From Pseudomonas yamanorum (GTDB taxonomy: Bacteria > Pseudomonadota > Gammaproteobacteria > Pseudomonadales > Pseudomonadaceae): a stretch of DNA of 64,000 nt. The stretch is taken from positions 25,228 through 89,227 of the forward strand of contig NZ_JACARE010000030.1 of assembly GCF_013386765.1 (NCBI RefSeq), written 5' to 3'. The notes below the pieces were generated by a model. That model searched no databases. It was not told the origin of the DNA and was given only the letters and a program-made list of their open reading frames with translations. This document shows, piece after piece, positions 48,056-56,294 of this stretch; position 1 is the stretch's first letter; each line of letters starts with the position of its first letter. Both the position numbers and the translations under genes were made by a program.

Positions 48056-48556
48056 ATGGAAATGCTGAAGTTTGGTAAGTTTGCTGCTCTGGCTCTGGCT
48101 CTGTCCGTAGCCGTTGGTTGCTCGTCTAAAGGCGGCGACAATGCCGGTGAAGGCGCAGCTGTTGATCCAAACGCTGGTTACGGCGCTAACACTGGTGCAG
48201 TTGACGGCTCCCTGAGCGAAGAAGCTGCTCTGCGCGCTATCACCACTTTCTACTTCGAATACGACAGTTCGGACCTGAAGCCAGAAGCCATGCGCGCTCT
48301 GGACGTTCACGCGAAGGACCTGAAAGCTAACGGCGCTCGCGTTGTTCTGGAAGGTAACACCGACGAACGTGGTACTCGTGAGTACAACATGGCACTGGGC
48401 GAGCGTCGTGCGAAAGCCGTTCAGCGCTACCTGGTACTGCAAGGTGTTGCTCCAGGCCAACTGGAACTGGTTTCCTACGGTAAAGAGCGTCCAGTTGCTA
48501 CTGGCCACGACGAGCAGTCCTGGGCTCAAAACCGTCGCGTCGAACTGCGTAAGTAA
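48056..48556 (+). CDS. pal: Peptidoglycan-associated lipoprotein Pal (OprL)
   Basis: Abundant outer-membrane lipoprotein that binds peptidoglycan and TolB. 166 residues, signal ending in lipobox SVAVGC, followed by a Gly/Ala/Asn-rich linker and the OmpA-like domain (FYFEYDSSDLKPEA, LEGNTDERGTREYNMALGER, RRVELRK) that contacts diaminopimelate. In pseudomonads it is called OprL. ATG 48056 is preceded by TTAGGAG, a strong site fitting its high expression. Codon use is markedly biased toward optimal codons. Confidence 0.97.
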   Translation: MEMLKFGKFAALALALSVAVGCSSKGGDNAGEGAAVDPNAGYGANTGAVDGSLSEEAALRAITTFYFEYDSSDLKPEAMRALDVHAKDLKANGARVVLEGNTDERGTREYNMALGERRAKAVQRYLVLQGVAPGQLELVSYGKERPVATGHDEQSWAQNRRVELRK

Positions 48557-48562
48557 TTCGTC

Positions 48563-49396
48563 ATGCGAACGTGCCGTCGTGCTCTAACTGTATTGGCTCT
48601 CAGCCTGGCACCGCTTGCGGTGTGGGCTGCGGTTCCTGTGGAAGATAGCAACTCTGGCTATAACAATAGCGGGAGCAGTTATCCGCCAGCGGGTTATGGC
48701 ACGAACGGCGCCTATGTCGGGGGTGCGGCTACGGCCGCACCTTCGGCACAGGGCGAGCTGTTCAACCAGCTGCAACGCATGCAGGATCAATTGTCGCAGC
48801 AACAAGGCACGATTGAAGTTCTGCAGAATCAAGTGAACCAGCTGAAGCAAGAAGGCCTGGAGCGATACCAGGATCTTGATCGACGCATTGGAGCCGGCGT
48901 TACACCAGCCGCTACTCCTGATAATTCTTCTGCCGGTGGCGCGCCAAGTGCGGCCGCCGGTGGTGCAGCAGCAGGCGCGGCTGCCAGCCAAGCCCCTGCC
49001 GCCAGCAGCGAACCGGGTGATCCGGCGAAGGAGAAGCTGTATTACGACGCAGCCTTCGACCTGATCAAAGCCAAGGATTTCGATAAGGCCAGCCAGGCTT
49101 TTACCGCATTCCTGCGCAAATACCCCAACAGCCAGTACGCGGGTAACGCCCAGTACTGGTTGGGTGAGGTGAACCTGGCCAAGGGCGATCTGCAGGGCGC
49201 AGGCCAGGCCTTTGCCAAGGTCAGCCAGCTGTACCCCAAGCACGCCAAGGTGCCGGACTCACTGTACAAACTCGCTGACGTAGAACGCCGCCTGGGTCAT
49301 ACCGACAAGGTCAAAGGCATTCTGCAGCAGGTGGTGGCCCAGTATCCGGGTACCTCCGCTGCCCAGTTGGCCCAGCGGGATCTGCAACGCATGTAA
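48563..49396 (+). CDS. cpoB: Cell division coordinator CpoB (YbgF)
   Basis: Periplasmic protein of 277 residues that in E. coli links the Tol machine to the septal synthase PBP1B. Signal peptide MRTCRRALTVLALSLAPLAV ending at AWA, an N-terminal coiled coil (QGELFNQLQRMQDQLSQQQG), an Ala/Gly-rich linker (SAAAGGAAAGAAASQAP), and C-terminal TPRs (KLYYDAAFDLIKAKDFDKAS onward). Starts 7 bases after pal, so it ends the seven-gene tol operon before a strong terminator. Confidence 0.94.
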   Translation: MRTCRRALTVLALSLAPLAVWAAVPVEDSNSGYNNSGSSYPPAGYGTNGAYVGGAATAAPSAQGELFNQLQRMQDQLSQQQGTIEVLQNQVNQLKQEGLERYQDLDRRIGAGVTPAATPDNSSAGGAPSAAAGGAAAGAAASQAPAASSEPGDPAKEKLYYDAAFDLIKAKDFDKASQAFTAFLRKYPNSQYAGNAQYWLGEVNLAKGDLQGAGQAFAKVSQLYPKHAKVPDSLYKLADVERRLGHTDKVKGILQQVVAQYPGTSAAQLAQRDLQRM

Positions 49397-49417
49397 GCGT
49401 CGCAACCCGTTCAGAAG

Positions 49418-49443
49418 AAACCCGCGCCCTGCGCGGGTTTTTT
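49418..49443 (+). terminator. Terminator of the tol-pal operon
   Basis: AAACCCGCGC / GCGCGGGTTT with a 3-base loop and TTT after it, 22 bases past cpoB. Confidence 0.88.
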
Positions 49444-49560
49444 CGTTAGAATCCACGCCCTTTTATGAAACACGCTTCCTGGGATTTACGCGTTGGCGCA
49501 ATTCCTTGAAGTGCCTGACGGAGGCGGACAGCCTGTTTAGCTGTTACGCCCGTGGCGACT

Positions 49561-50208
49561 ATGCAAGACACATTACGTATCACCGAAGTTTTTTACTCGT
49601 TGCAGGGTGAAACGCGCACTGCCGGGCTGCCCACTGTATTTGTGCGCCTGACCGGTTGCCCGCTGCGTTGCCAGTACTGCGACAGCGCCTACGCCTTCAG
49701 CGGCGGCACCGTGCGTACCCTTGAAGACATCCTCGAGCAAGTGGCCGGTTACCGGCCGCGTTATGTCTGTGTCACCGGTGGCGAGCCACTGGCGCAGCCT
49801 AACGCCATTCCCTTGCTCAAGCAGTTGTGTGATGCCGGCTACGAAGTGTCCCTGGAAACCAGCGGCGCTCTGGATATTGCTGCGGTCGACCCTCGGGTCA
49901 GTCGGGTCGTCGACCTGAAGACCCCAGGCTCCAAGGAAGTGCACCGCAACCGCTACGAGAACATCGAGTTGCTGACGCCCAACGATCAGGTCAAGTTCGT
50001 CATCTGTTCCCGTGAAGACTACGACTGGGCGACCTCCAAGCTGATCCAATATGGTCTGGACCGCCGCGCCGGCGAAGTGCTGTTTTCCCCAAGCCATCAC
50101 GACCTGAATGCTCGCGACCTGGCCGACTGGGTTGTCGCGGACAACCTGCCGGTACGCCTGCAACTGCAACTGCACAAATACCTGTGGAACGACGAGCCGG
50201 GGCGCTGA
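49561..50208 (+). CDS. queE: 7-carboxy-7-deazaguanine synthase
   Basis: Radical SAM enzyme converting 6-carboxytetrahydropterin to 7-carboxy-7-deazaguanine on the queuosine pathway. 215 residues. Motif CX3CX2C is seen in TGCPLRCQYCDSAYAFSGG, the SAM-binding VTGGEPLAQ follows, and the family starts with TLRITEVFYSLQGE. An in-frame GTG lies nine bases before ATG 49561; I prefer the ATG as matching the family N-terminus, though neither has a strong ribosome site. Its stop is two bases before queC. Confidence 0.93.
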   Translation: MQDTLRITEVFYSLQGETRTAGLPTVFVRLTGCPLRCQYCDSAYAFSGGTVRTLEDILEQVAGYRPRYVCVTGGEPLAQPNAIPLLKQLCDAGYEVSLETSGALDIAAVDPRVSRVVDLKTPGSKEVHRNRYENIELLTPNDQVKFVICSREDYDWATSKLIQYGLDRRAGEVLFSPSHHDLNARDLADWVVADNLPVRLQLQLHKYLWNDEPGR

Positions 50209-50209
50209 G

Positions 50210-50887
50210 ATGACTGAACAAAAGCGTGCGGTCATCCTGCTGTCCGGCGGCCTCGACTCCGCCACCGTGGTCGCCATGGCCCGGGCTGAAGGCTACAGCT
50301 GCTACACCATGAGCTTCGACTACGGCCAGCGCCACCGCGCCGAACTCGACGCCGCCGCCCGCGTCGCGCGCGACCTGGGCGTGGTGGAGCACAAGGTGAT
50401 TGGCCTGAACCTCGACGGCATTGGCGGCTCGGCGTTGACCGACAGCTCCATTGATGTACCGCAAGGCCCCAGCGAAGGCATCCCGGTGACCTATGTGCCG
50501 GCGCGCAATACCGTCTTCCTGTCCCTGGCCCTTGGCTGGGCTGAAGTGCTCAATGCCCGTGACATCTTCATCGGCGTCAACGCCCTGGACTATGCCGGCT
50601 ACCCGGACTGCCGTCCCGAGTACATCGAGTCATTCGAGCGCATGGCCAACCTGGCGACAAAGGCCGGTGTAGAAGGGCAGGGCTTTCGCATCCTGGCGCC
50701 GCTGCAGAACCGCAGCAAGGCCGATATCGTGAAGGCTGGCGTAGGACTTGGCGTCGATTACTCGCTGACTGTTTCCTGCTATCAGGCAGACAATGACGGT
50801 CGTGCTTGTGGGAAATGCGACAGCTGCCGACTGCGTGCAGAAGGCTTCCAGGCGGCCGGAATTACTGACCCAACGCGTTATTTCTGA
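50210..50887 (+). CDS. queC: 7-cyano-7-deazaguanine synthase
   Basis: ATP-dependent conversion of 7-carboxy-7-deazaguanine to preQ0, the next queuosine step, so it is paired with queE. 225 residues. PP-loop LLSGGLDSATV near the N-terminus, and the zinc site cysteines in SCYQADNDGRACGKCDSC. Start ATG 50210 right after the queE stop. queD and later genes are not nearby. A tRNA-Lys gene follows 63 bases after the stop. Confidence 0.95.
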   Translation: MTEQKRAVILLSGGLDSATVVAMARAEGYSCYTMSFDYGQRHRAELDAAARVARDLGVVEHKVIGLNLDGIGGSALTDSSIDVPQGPSEGIPVTYVPARNTVFLSLALGWAEVLNARDIFIGVNALDYAGYPDCRPEYIESFERMANLATKAGVEGQGFRILAPLQNRSKADIVKAGVGLGVDYSLTVSCYQADNDGRACGKCDSCRLRAEGFQAAGITDPTRYF

Positions 50888-50905
50888 TTTATTTCAAATA
50901 AGGTG

Positions 50906-50933
50906 TTGAATAATCCTTAGAAATCAGTATTAT
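50906..50933 (+). promoter_or_regulatory. Promoter of tRNA-Lys
   Basis: TTGAAT (50906-50911) and TATTAT (50928-50933) with 16 bases between, ending 17 bases before the tRNA gene; a good sigma-70 match. Confidence 0.55.
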
Positions 50934-50950
50934 ACGCGCCACCACACAGC

Positions 50951-51026
50951 GGGTCGTTAGCTCAGTTGGTAGAGCAGTTGGCTTTTAACCAATTGGTCGT
51001 AGGTTCGAATCCCACACGACCCACCA
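50951..51026 (+). tRNA. tRNA-Lys (UUU)
   Basis: 76-base cloverleaf with the CCA encoded. Acceptor GGGTCGT pairs with ACGACCC; D-loop TAGCTCAGTTGGTAGAGC; anticodon loop CTTTTAA (anticodon UUU) closed by TTGG/CCAA; T-arm with GGTTCGAATCC. In P. aeruginosa the tRNA-Lys at this position, after queC, is an attachment site for large integrative elements; here no such element follows. Confidence 0.97.
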
Positions 51027-51042
51027 TTTTTGGCGGTTTAGA

Positions 51043-51088
51043 AAATCCGGAAGGCCCACGCAAGTGAGGATTTCCGGGTTTTTTTTTG
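51043..51088 (+). terminator. Terminator after tRNA-Lys
   Basis: AAATCCGGAA pairs with TTCCGGGTTT, followed by a long T-run (51079-51087). Confidence 0.85.
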
Positions 51089-51094
51089 CCCGGT

Positions 51095-51137
51095 AAAAAG
51101 CCGATCATTCCCAAGGCAGGGAGTGATCGGCTTTTTT
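51095..51137. terminator. Terminator of pst genes
   Basis: AAAAAGCCGATCA...TGATCGGCTTTTTT, with a further TTCCC/GGGAG extension inside. Suits termination of the leftward pst transcript just before the pstB stop region, and on the other strand. Confidence 0.85.
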
Positions 51138-51145
51138 CGTTAAAC

Positions 51146-51925
51146 CTAGCCAAACCGCCCGGTTATATAGTCCTCGGTCTGCTTCATCTTCGGCTTGGTG
51201 AAGATCTCATCCGTATTGCCGTGCTCAATCAGCTCCCCCATGAACATGAACGCGGTGCTGTCCGATACCCGCGCGGCCTGCTGCATGTTGTGGGTCACGA
51301 TGATCACCGTGTAGTGCTCTTTCAGCTCGGTGATCAACTGCTCGATGCGCCCGGTGGAAATCGGGTCGAGCGCCGAGGTCGGTTCGTCCAGCAGCAATAC
51401 TTGCGGGCGCAGTGCAATGGTGCGCGCGATGCACAGGCGCTGTTGCTGCCCGCCTGACAGGCTCTGGGCGCTTTGCTTGAGTTTGTCTTTCACCTCGTCC
51501 CACAGGGCGCCGCCGCGCAGGGCCTGCTCGACACGGTCATCCATTTCCCGGCGTGTCAGTTTTTCATGGTGGCGCACGGCATAGGCGATGTTGTCGTAGA
51601 TCGACATCGGAAACGGCACCGGCTTCTGGAAGACCATTCCGACGTGGCTGCGCAGGCGGTTCATCGAGTAGCCGGGAGCCAGGATGTTCTCGCCGTTCAG
51701 CAGCACCTCGCCGCGCGCCTCCTGCTTCGGGTACATCGAGTAGATACGGTTGAATACCCGCAGCAAGGTCGACTTCCCACAGCCCGACGGGCCGATGATC
51801 GCGGTGATGCGTTTTTCCGGAATATCGATGTCGATGGATTTCAGCGAACGCTGGTTGTTGTAGAAAAACTCCAAGCCACGCACACGGATTTTGGTTTTTT
51901 CAGGTTCAAGTCGGGTCGATTGCAT
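51146..51925 (-). CDS. pstB: Phosphate ABC transporter ATP-binding protein
   Basis: Cytosolic ATPase of the high-affinity phosphate importer. 259 residues: Walker A GPSGCGKSTLLRVFNR, ABC signature LSGGQQQRLCIARTIALRP, Walker B VLLLDEPTSALDP, H-loop VTHNMQQAARVS. The start ATG overlaps the pstA stop by one base (TGATG). Last gene of a compact pstSCAB operon; no phoU follows. Terminated at 51095-51137. Confidence 0.95.
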   Translation of the reverse strand: MQSTRLEPEKTKIRVRGLEFFYNNQRSLKSIDIDIPEKRITAIIGPSGCGKSTLLRVFNRIYSMYPKQEARGEVLLNGENILAPGYSMNRLRSHVGMVFQKPVPFPMSIYDNIAYAVRHHEKLTRREMDDRVEQALRGGALWDEVKDKLKQSAQSLSGGQQQRLCIARTIALRPQVLLLDEPTSALDPISTGRIEQLITELKEHYTVIIVTHNMQQAARVSDSTAFMFMGELIEHGNTDEIFTKPKMKQTEDYITGRFG

Positions 51926-52797
51926 CAGTGGGACCTATTGCGCAAAAGAATCAGGCGAGACAGCAAGCTCAGCACCAGCACGAACATCGTCAGCACCAGG
52001 GCACCGGCCCAGGCGAGGGCGTGCCAGTCATCGAAGGGGCTCATGGCGTACTGGAAAATGACCACCGGCACACTGGCAATCGGCTTGAGCAGGTTGCTGC
52101 TCCAGAACTGGTTGCCGAAGGCGGTGAACAGCAGCGGGGCGGTTTCCCCGGTAATCCGCGCCAGCGCCAGCAGGATGCCGGTCACCACCCCGGCCTTGGC
52201 CGCTCTCAATACAATCTGCAACGTCAGCTTCCATTGCGGTACGCCCAGGGCCAGGGCGGCCTCGCGCATGGTGGAGGGTTGCAACTGGAGCATTTCGTCC
52301 GTCGTCCTCACCACCACCGGAATCACCAGCAGCGCCAGCGCCAGGGCGCCGGCAATGGCGGAGAAGCCGACCTGGTGATTGGTCAGCAGGTTCAGCGGCA
52401 GGATCACGCCGGTATAGATGAACAGGCCCAGCACGATCGATGGCGCAGACAGCAGGATGTCGTTGATGAAACGCACCGTGGTACCCAGGCGCGAGTGACG
52501 TGCGAACTCAGCCAGCCAGATGCCCGCCATCAGCCCGATGGGTGTGCCGATCAGCAGCGCAATCCCGGACATCAGGGCGCTGCCATAAAAGGCGTTGGCC
52601 AGGCCGCCGTCGGTTCCGGGTGGCGGCGTCATCTGAGTGAACAAGCGCAGGTTGAGCGCCTGGAAGCCGTTGATGATGGTGGTCAGCAGAATCCACGCCA
52701 GCCACAGCAGGCCAAAGACCGTGGCGCCACAACTCAACACCATGGCCACGCGGTTCTTGAAGGCACGCCTGCGGTACAGGCGTTCGCTGCTATTCAT
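51925..52797 (-). CDS. pstA: Phosphate ABC transporter permease PstA
   Basis: One of two inner-membrane channel subunits of the phosphate importer. 290 residues, six membrane helices, with the EAA-like loop TMREAALALGVPQWK. This is the short, E. coli-like form; the main Pseudomonas Pst operon near phoU encodes much longer permeases as I recall. So this looks like a second Pst system. Start ATG 52797 overlaps the pstC stop by four bases. Confidence 0.92.
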   Translation of the reverse strand: MNSSERLYRRRAFKNRVAMVLSCGATVFGLLWLAWILLTTIINGFQALNLRLFTQMTPPPGTDGGLANAFYGSALMSGIALLIGTPIGLMAGIWLAEFARHSRLGTTVRFINDILLSAPSIVLGLFIYTGVILPLNLLTNHQVGFSAIAGALALALLVIPVVVRTTDEMLQLQPSTMREAALALGVPQWKLTLQIVLRAAKAGVVTGILLALARITGETAPLLFTAFGNQFWSSNLLKPIASVPVVIFQYAMSPFDDWHALAWAGALVLTMFVLVLSLLSRLILLRNRSH

Positions 52798-53804
52798 AAG
52801 CCCTCCTTGCGGGACAGGCGCATGAGCAGCAGTCGCGCCAATGCCAGCACCACGAATGTCACGATGAACAGCAGGAAGCCCAAGGCAATCAGCGCTGAGC
52901 GATGCAGGTCGGTATAGGCCTCGCTGAACTCGTTGGCGATGACGGAGGCGATGGAGCTGCTGGGCATCAGCAACGACGCGGAGAACTGCTGGGCGTTACC
53001 CAGCACGAAGGTGACGGCCATGGTTTCGCCCAAGGCGCGACCGAGGCCGAGAAACACACCGCCGACCACTGCCGAGCGGGTGTAGGGCAGGACGATGTCC
53101 CACACCACTTCCCAGGTCGTACTACCCAGTGCGTAGGCAGACTCTTTCAATTGAGTCGGCACGCTGCGGAAAACTTCATGCATCACCGAGGTAATGAACG
53201 GCGTAATCATGATCGCCAGGACGATGCCGGCGGTCAGCATCCCGATGCCCAGTGGCGGCCCCTGGAACAGCGAGCCAATCAATGGAAGTGCGCCCAGGTA
53301 GTCGTTGATCCAGGGTGACAGGTACTCGGCCATGAATGGCCCGAAAACAAACAATCCCCACATGCCATAGATGATCGAGGGAATGCCCGCGAGCAATTCG
53401 ACGGCGGAGGCAACTGGCATTCTCAGCCAGGGCGGCGCCACTTCGGTGAGGAAAATCGCTATGCCAAAACTCACCGGCACCGCAATCAGCAGCGCCAGGA
53501 AGGAGGTGACCAGCGTGCCGTAAATCGGCACCAGGGCGCCAAAGTGGTTGTTGACCGCATCCCACTCGGTGCTGGTAATAAAGCCGAAACCGAAGGTCTT
53601 GAAGGCCAGGCCACCGCCCCACAATGTCGAGGCGGCAATACTTGCCAGCAACAGCAGGACGAGCATGGCCGCGCCGAACATTGAGCGTTTGAACCACAGG
53701 TCGTTGCGTTGATCACGAGCGGCGCGGCTGTCACCCGATACATCGCTCGCGTGAGTGGTCATGGCCAGGGGGTGGACAGTTTCATTCATATCGGATGTGC
53801 TCAT
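52794..53804 (-). CDS. pstC: Phosphate ABC transporter permease PstC
   Basis: Second channel subunit, 336 residues from ATG 53804. Six membrane helices after a cytosolic N-terminus of about 45 residues, with the EAA loop QLKESAYALGSTTWEVVWD. Three starts are possible (TTG 53816, ATG 53804, ATG 53789), none with a well-spaced ribosome site; the choice does not alter the membrane part. The short form again points to a second, non-PhoU-linked Pst system. 52 bases separate it from pstS. Confidence 0.9.
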   Translation of the reverse strand: MSTSDMNETVHPLAMTTHASDVSGDSRAARDQRNDLWFKRSMFGAAMLVLLLLASIAASTLWGGGLAFKTFGFGFITSTEWDAVNNHFGALVPIYGTLVTSFLALLIAVPVSFGIAIFLTEVAPPWLRMPVASAVELLAGIPSIIYGMWGLFVFGPFMAEYLSPWINDYLGALPLIGSLFQGPPLGIGMLTAGIVLAIMITPFITSVMHEVFRSVPTQLKESAYALGSTTWEVVWDIVLPYTRSAVVGGVFLGLGRALGETMAVTFVLGNAQQFSASLLMPSSSIASVIANEFSEAYTDLHRSALIALGFLLFIVTFVVLALARLLLMRLSRKEGL

Positions 53805-53856
53805 CCCCTTGCTCAAGCACGACGCTGCCTGGGCAAGGGGATCATGGGAGGGCGGA

Positions 53857-54873
53857 TCAGTGGGCGAAGTCAGACTTCCAGTAACCTTCGATCCGCGTCA
53901 CGAGGGAATCGGGCAACGCTACGTAGTCCAATGCCGCAGCCTGCTGCTGACCTTTTTCCAGCGACCATTTGAAGAAGTTGAAGGCCGCCTGGCTTTGCTC
54001 GGCGTTCTTCGCCTGCTTGTACATGATGATCCAGGTGGTCGCCGTGATCGGCCAGGCGTTCTCACCCGGGGCGTTGGTCATGATCAGGTTGAAGTCCTTG
54101 GCGTTGGCCCAGTCGGCGGTATCTGCAGCCGCCTGGAAGGCCTTCGCGTTGGGCTCGACAAACTTGCCCGACGCGTTCTTCAGCGAGGCGTAGGTCATTT
54201 TGTTCTGCAGGGCGTAGGCGTATTCAACAAAGCCGATGGAGTTCTTGATCTGCTTCACGTAGGCCGAAACACCTTCGTTGCCCTTGCCGCCCACGCCCAC
54301 TGGCCATGGCACGGTGGTGCCGAAACCGACCTTGGTTTTCCAGCCGTCACTGACTTTGGCGAGGTAGTTGGTGAAGTTGTACGAGGTACCCGAGCCGTCC
54401 GAGCGGTGGACCACGGTGATGTTCGCGCCCGGCAGTTTCAGGCCAGGGTTGAGTGCGGCGATCGCCGGGTCGTTCCAGGCCTTGATGTCGCCCAGGAAGA
54501 TTTTCGCCAGGACATCGCCATCGAGTTTCAACTGGCCGGCCGCGACGCCTTCTACGTTCATCACCGGCACGATGCCGCCAATCACGCTTGGGAACTGGCC
54601 CAGGCCGCCGGCCTTCAGTTCATCGGCCGACAGCGGCGCGTCGGAGGCACCGAAGTCTACGGTTGCTGCCTTGATCTGGGCGATGCCGCCACCGGAACCG
54701 ATGGACTGGTAGTTGATCCGGTCACTGGAGCTCTTGCTGTATTCCTGGGACCACTTGGACAGCACCGGGTAGACGAAACTGGAGCCAGCGCCCGTTACGT
54801 CAGTGGCGTGAGCGACACCACTCAGGCACAGGGCGGTCAACAAGACTGACAGACTCTTTTTGGTCAGCAACAT
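53857..54873 (-). CDS. pstS: Phosphate-binding periplasmic protein PstS
   Basis: Periplasmic phosphate receptor of 338 residues. Signal peptide MLLTKKSLSVLLTALCLSGV ending at AHA; phosphate-binding loops GAGSSFVYP, GSGGGIAQI, FGASDAPLS and RSDGSGTSYNF. Start ATG 54873 with GAGGTG 8 bases before; the codon ahead is an in-frame GTG. First gene of the operon, so induced directly if the putative Pho box upstream is real. Confidence 0.95.
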   Translation of the reverse strand: MLLTKKSLSVLLTALCLSGVAHATDVTGAGSSFVYPVLSKWSQEYSKSSSDRINYQSIGSGGGIAQIKAATVDFGASDAPLSADELKAGGLGQFPSVIGGIVPVMNVEGVAAGQLKLDGDVLAKIFLGDIKAWNDPAIAALNPGLKLPGANITVVHRSDGSGTSYNFTNYLAKVSDGWKTKVGFGTTVPWPVGVGGKGNEGVSAYVKQIKNSIGFVEYAYALQNKMTYASLKNASGKFVEPNAKAFQAAADTADWANAKDFNLIMTNAPGENAWPITATTWIIMYKQAKNAEQSQAAFNFFKWSLEKGQQQAAALDYVALPDSLVTRIEGYWKSDFAH

Positions 54874-54949
54874 CACGACGACACCTCAAAAGAAGGGGGT
54901 AAGTGGAAGGGTCCACCTGTCTAAGACGTGACGATTTAATTCCCGGGAT

Positions 54950-54967
54950 GTTTCTGTTTGATGACCG
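54950..54967 (-). promoter_or_regulatory. Possible Pho box upstream of pstS
   Basis: On the minus strand CGGTCAT (6 of 7 bases to CTGTCAT), then four bases, then CAGAAAC (3 of 7). The second half is poor, so this is weak evidence for PhoB control, about 80 bases before the pstS start. Confidence 0.3.
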
Positions 54968-55004
54968 TTTGGCTTTATGAAGAAACATTTAGAAATATCT
55001 GCCG

Positions 55005-55035
55005 GCGACCTCAGAAGGGGGAATTCTGAGGTCGC
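55005..55035. terminator. Hairpin after lldD
   Basis: Perfect 12-bp inverted repeat GCGACCTCAGAA / TTCTGAGGTCGC with a 7-base loop, 9 bases past the lldD stop. The T-run after it on the minus strand is weak, so it may act as an RNA-stabilising or partial terminator hairpin. Confidence 0.7.
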
Positions 55036-55043
55036 AGCACTCA

Positions 55044-56186
55044 TCAACCCTGGCTGCGCACCAGAATCGACTCATCGATCTGGGCGATCGATGTCACACC
55101 CGTCAGTGTCATCGCCACACGCATTTCCTTGGCGAAGATATCCAGCAGGTTCTCCACCCCGCGCTGCCCGTCAGCGGCCAGTGCGTATGCCTGTGCACGG
55201 CCCAGCAGCACGCCTTTGGCGCCAAGGGCGAGCATGCGCACCACGTCCAGCCCCGAGCGTACGCCGGAGTCCACCAGCACCGTCAGATCGCTGCCCACGG
55301 CTTGTGCGATAGGCGCCAGTGCCTTGGCAGTGGACAGCACGCCATCCAGTTGCCGCCCGCCATGGTTGGAGACGACGATGCCATCCGCACCGAAGCTCAC
55401 CGCGTCCTTGGCGTCCTGGGGGTCGAGGATGCCTTTGATGATCATCGGGCCTTTCCAGAACTCGCGGATCCACTCCAGGTCTTTCCAGCTGATGGACGGG
55501 TCGAAGTTGTTGGCCAGCCAGCCGATGTAGTCCTTCAGCTGGGTGGGCTTGCCCAGGTATTTGGAGATGTTGCCCAGGTCGTGGGGGCGGCCCATCACAC
55601 CGACGTCGAAGGCCCAGGCCGGTTTGGTCATGGCCTGCAGGATTTGGCGTTGCGGCCCGTAGGCCCCGGACATCCCCGAATGGGCGTCGCGATAACGCGC
55701 GCCCGGGGTGGGCATGTCGACGGTGAACACAAGATTTTTCACCCCGGCGGCCTGGGCCCGTTCCAAGGCGTTTTTCATGAAGCCGCGATCTTTCAGCACG
55801 TACAGCTGAAACCAGATGGACTGTGGGCTCTGGGACGCCACTTCCTCGATCGGGCACACGGAAACGGTCGACAGGCAAAACGGAATGCCCTTGTTCGCGG
55901 CTGCCTTCGCCGCCTGGACTTCGCCGCGCCGGGCAAACATGCCGGTCAGGCCCACCGGGCTCAGCACCACCGGCATTGCCAGCGGCTGGTCGAACAGGGT
56001 GGTCTCAAGGCTCAGGCTCTCGACGTTGCGCAGGATGCGCTGGCGCAGGCTGATATCCGACAGGTCCGAGCTGTTGGCCCGGAGGGTGTGTTCGGCGTAG
56101 GCGCCGCCGTCGATGTAGTCGAACAGGAAACGTGGCAGTTTGCGGCGGGCGGCTTCGCGGTAATCCGATGCGGACGAAATGATCAT
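55044..56186 (-). CDS. lldD: L-lactate dehydrogenase (quinone/cytochrome-linked, FMN)
   Basis: Membrane-associated FMN enzyme oxidising L-lactate to pyruvate and feeding electrons to quinone. 380 residues. Near-identical in pattern to E. coli LldD: MIISSASDYREAARRKLPRF at the start, VDMPTPGARYRDAHSGMSG, the catalytic His in VSNHGGRQLDG, and LLGRAQAYALAADGQRG. ATG 56186 is the family start; the frame extends upstream without similarity. Divergent from a LysR gene rather than beside lldP/lldR, so control differs from the usual lld operon (compare the LldA paralogue of P. aeruginosa). Confidence 0.94.
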   Translation of the reverse strand: MIISSASDYREAARRKLPRFLFDYIDGGAYAEHTLRANSSDLSDISLRQRILRNVESLSLETTLFDQPLAMPVVLSPVGLTGMFARRGEVQAAKAAANKGIPFCLSTVSVCPIEEVASQSPQSIWFQLYVLKDRGFMKNALERAQAAGVKNLVFTVDMPTPGARYRDAHSGMSGAYGPQRQILQAMTKPAWAFDVGVMGRPHDLGNISKYLGKPTQLKDYIGWLANNFDPSISWKDLEWIREFWKGPMIIKGILDPQDAKDAVSFGADGIVVSNHGGRQLDGVLSTAKALAPIAQAVGSDLTVLVDSGVRSGLDVVRMLALGAKGVLLGRAQAYALAADGQRGVENLLDIFAKEMRVAMTLTGVTSIAQIDESILVRSQG

Positions 56187-56294
56187 GAACAGTGATGCCC
56201 CGGAATGAAGAAAACGGTGGGGTGAGGATAGACAAAGGCCTTTCATGGTAAAAACAACTTTTCCAACTTGATTCAAGTCGCAAATGGAATACTC

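Noticed and set aside
49444..49560. preQ1 riboswitch before queE
   Set aside because: The leader lacks a recognisable preQ1 aptamer (no A-rich tail pairing with a short C-rich loop) and is only about 115 bases long.
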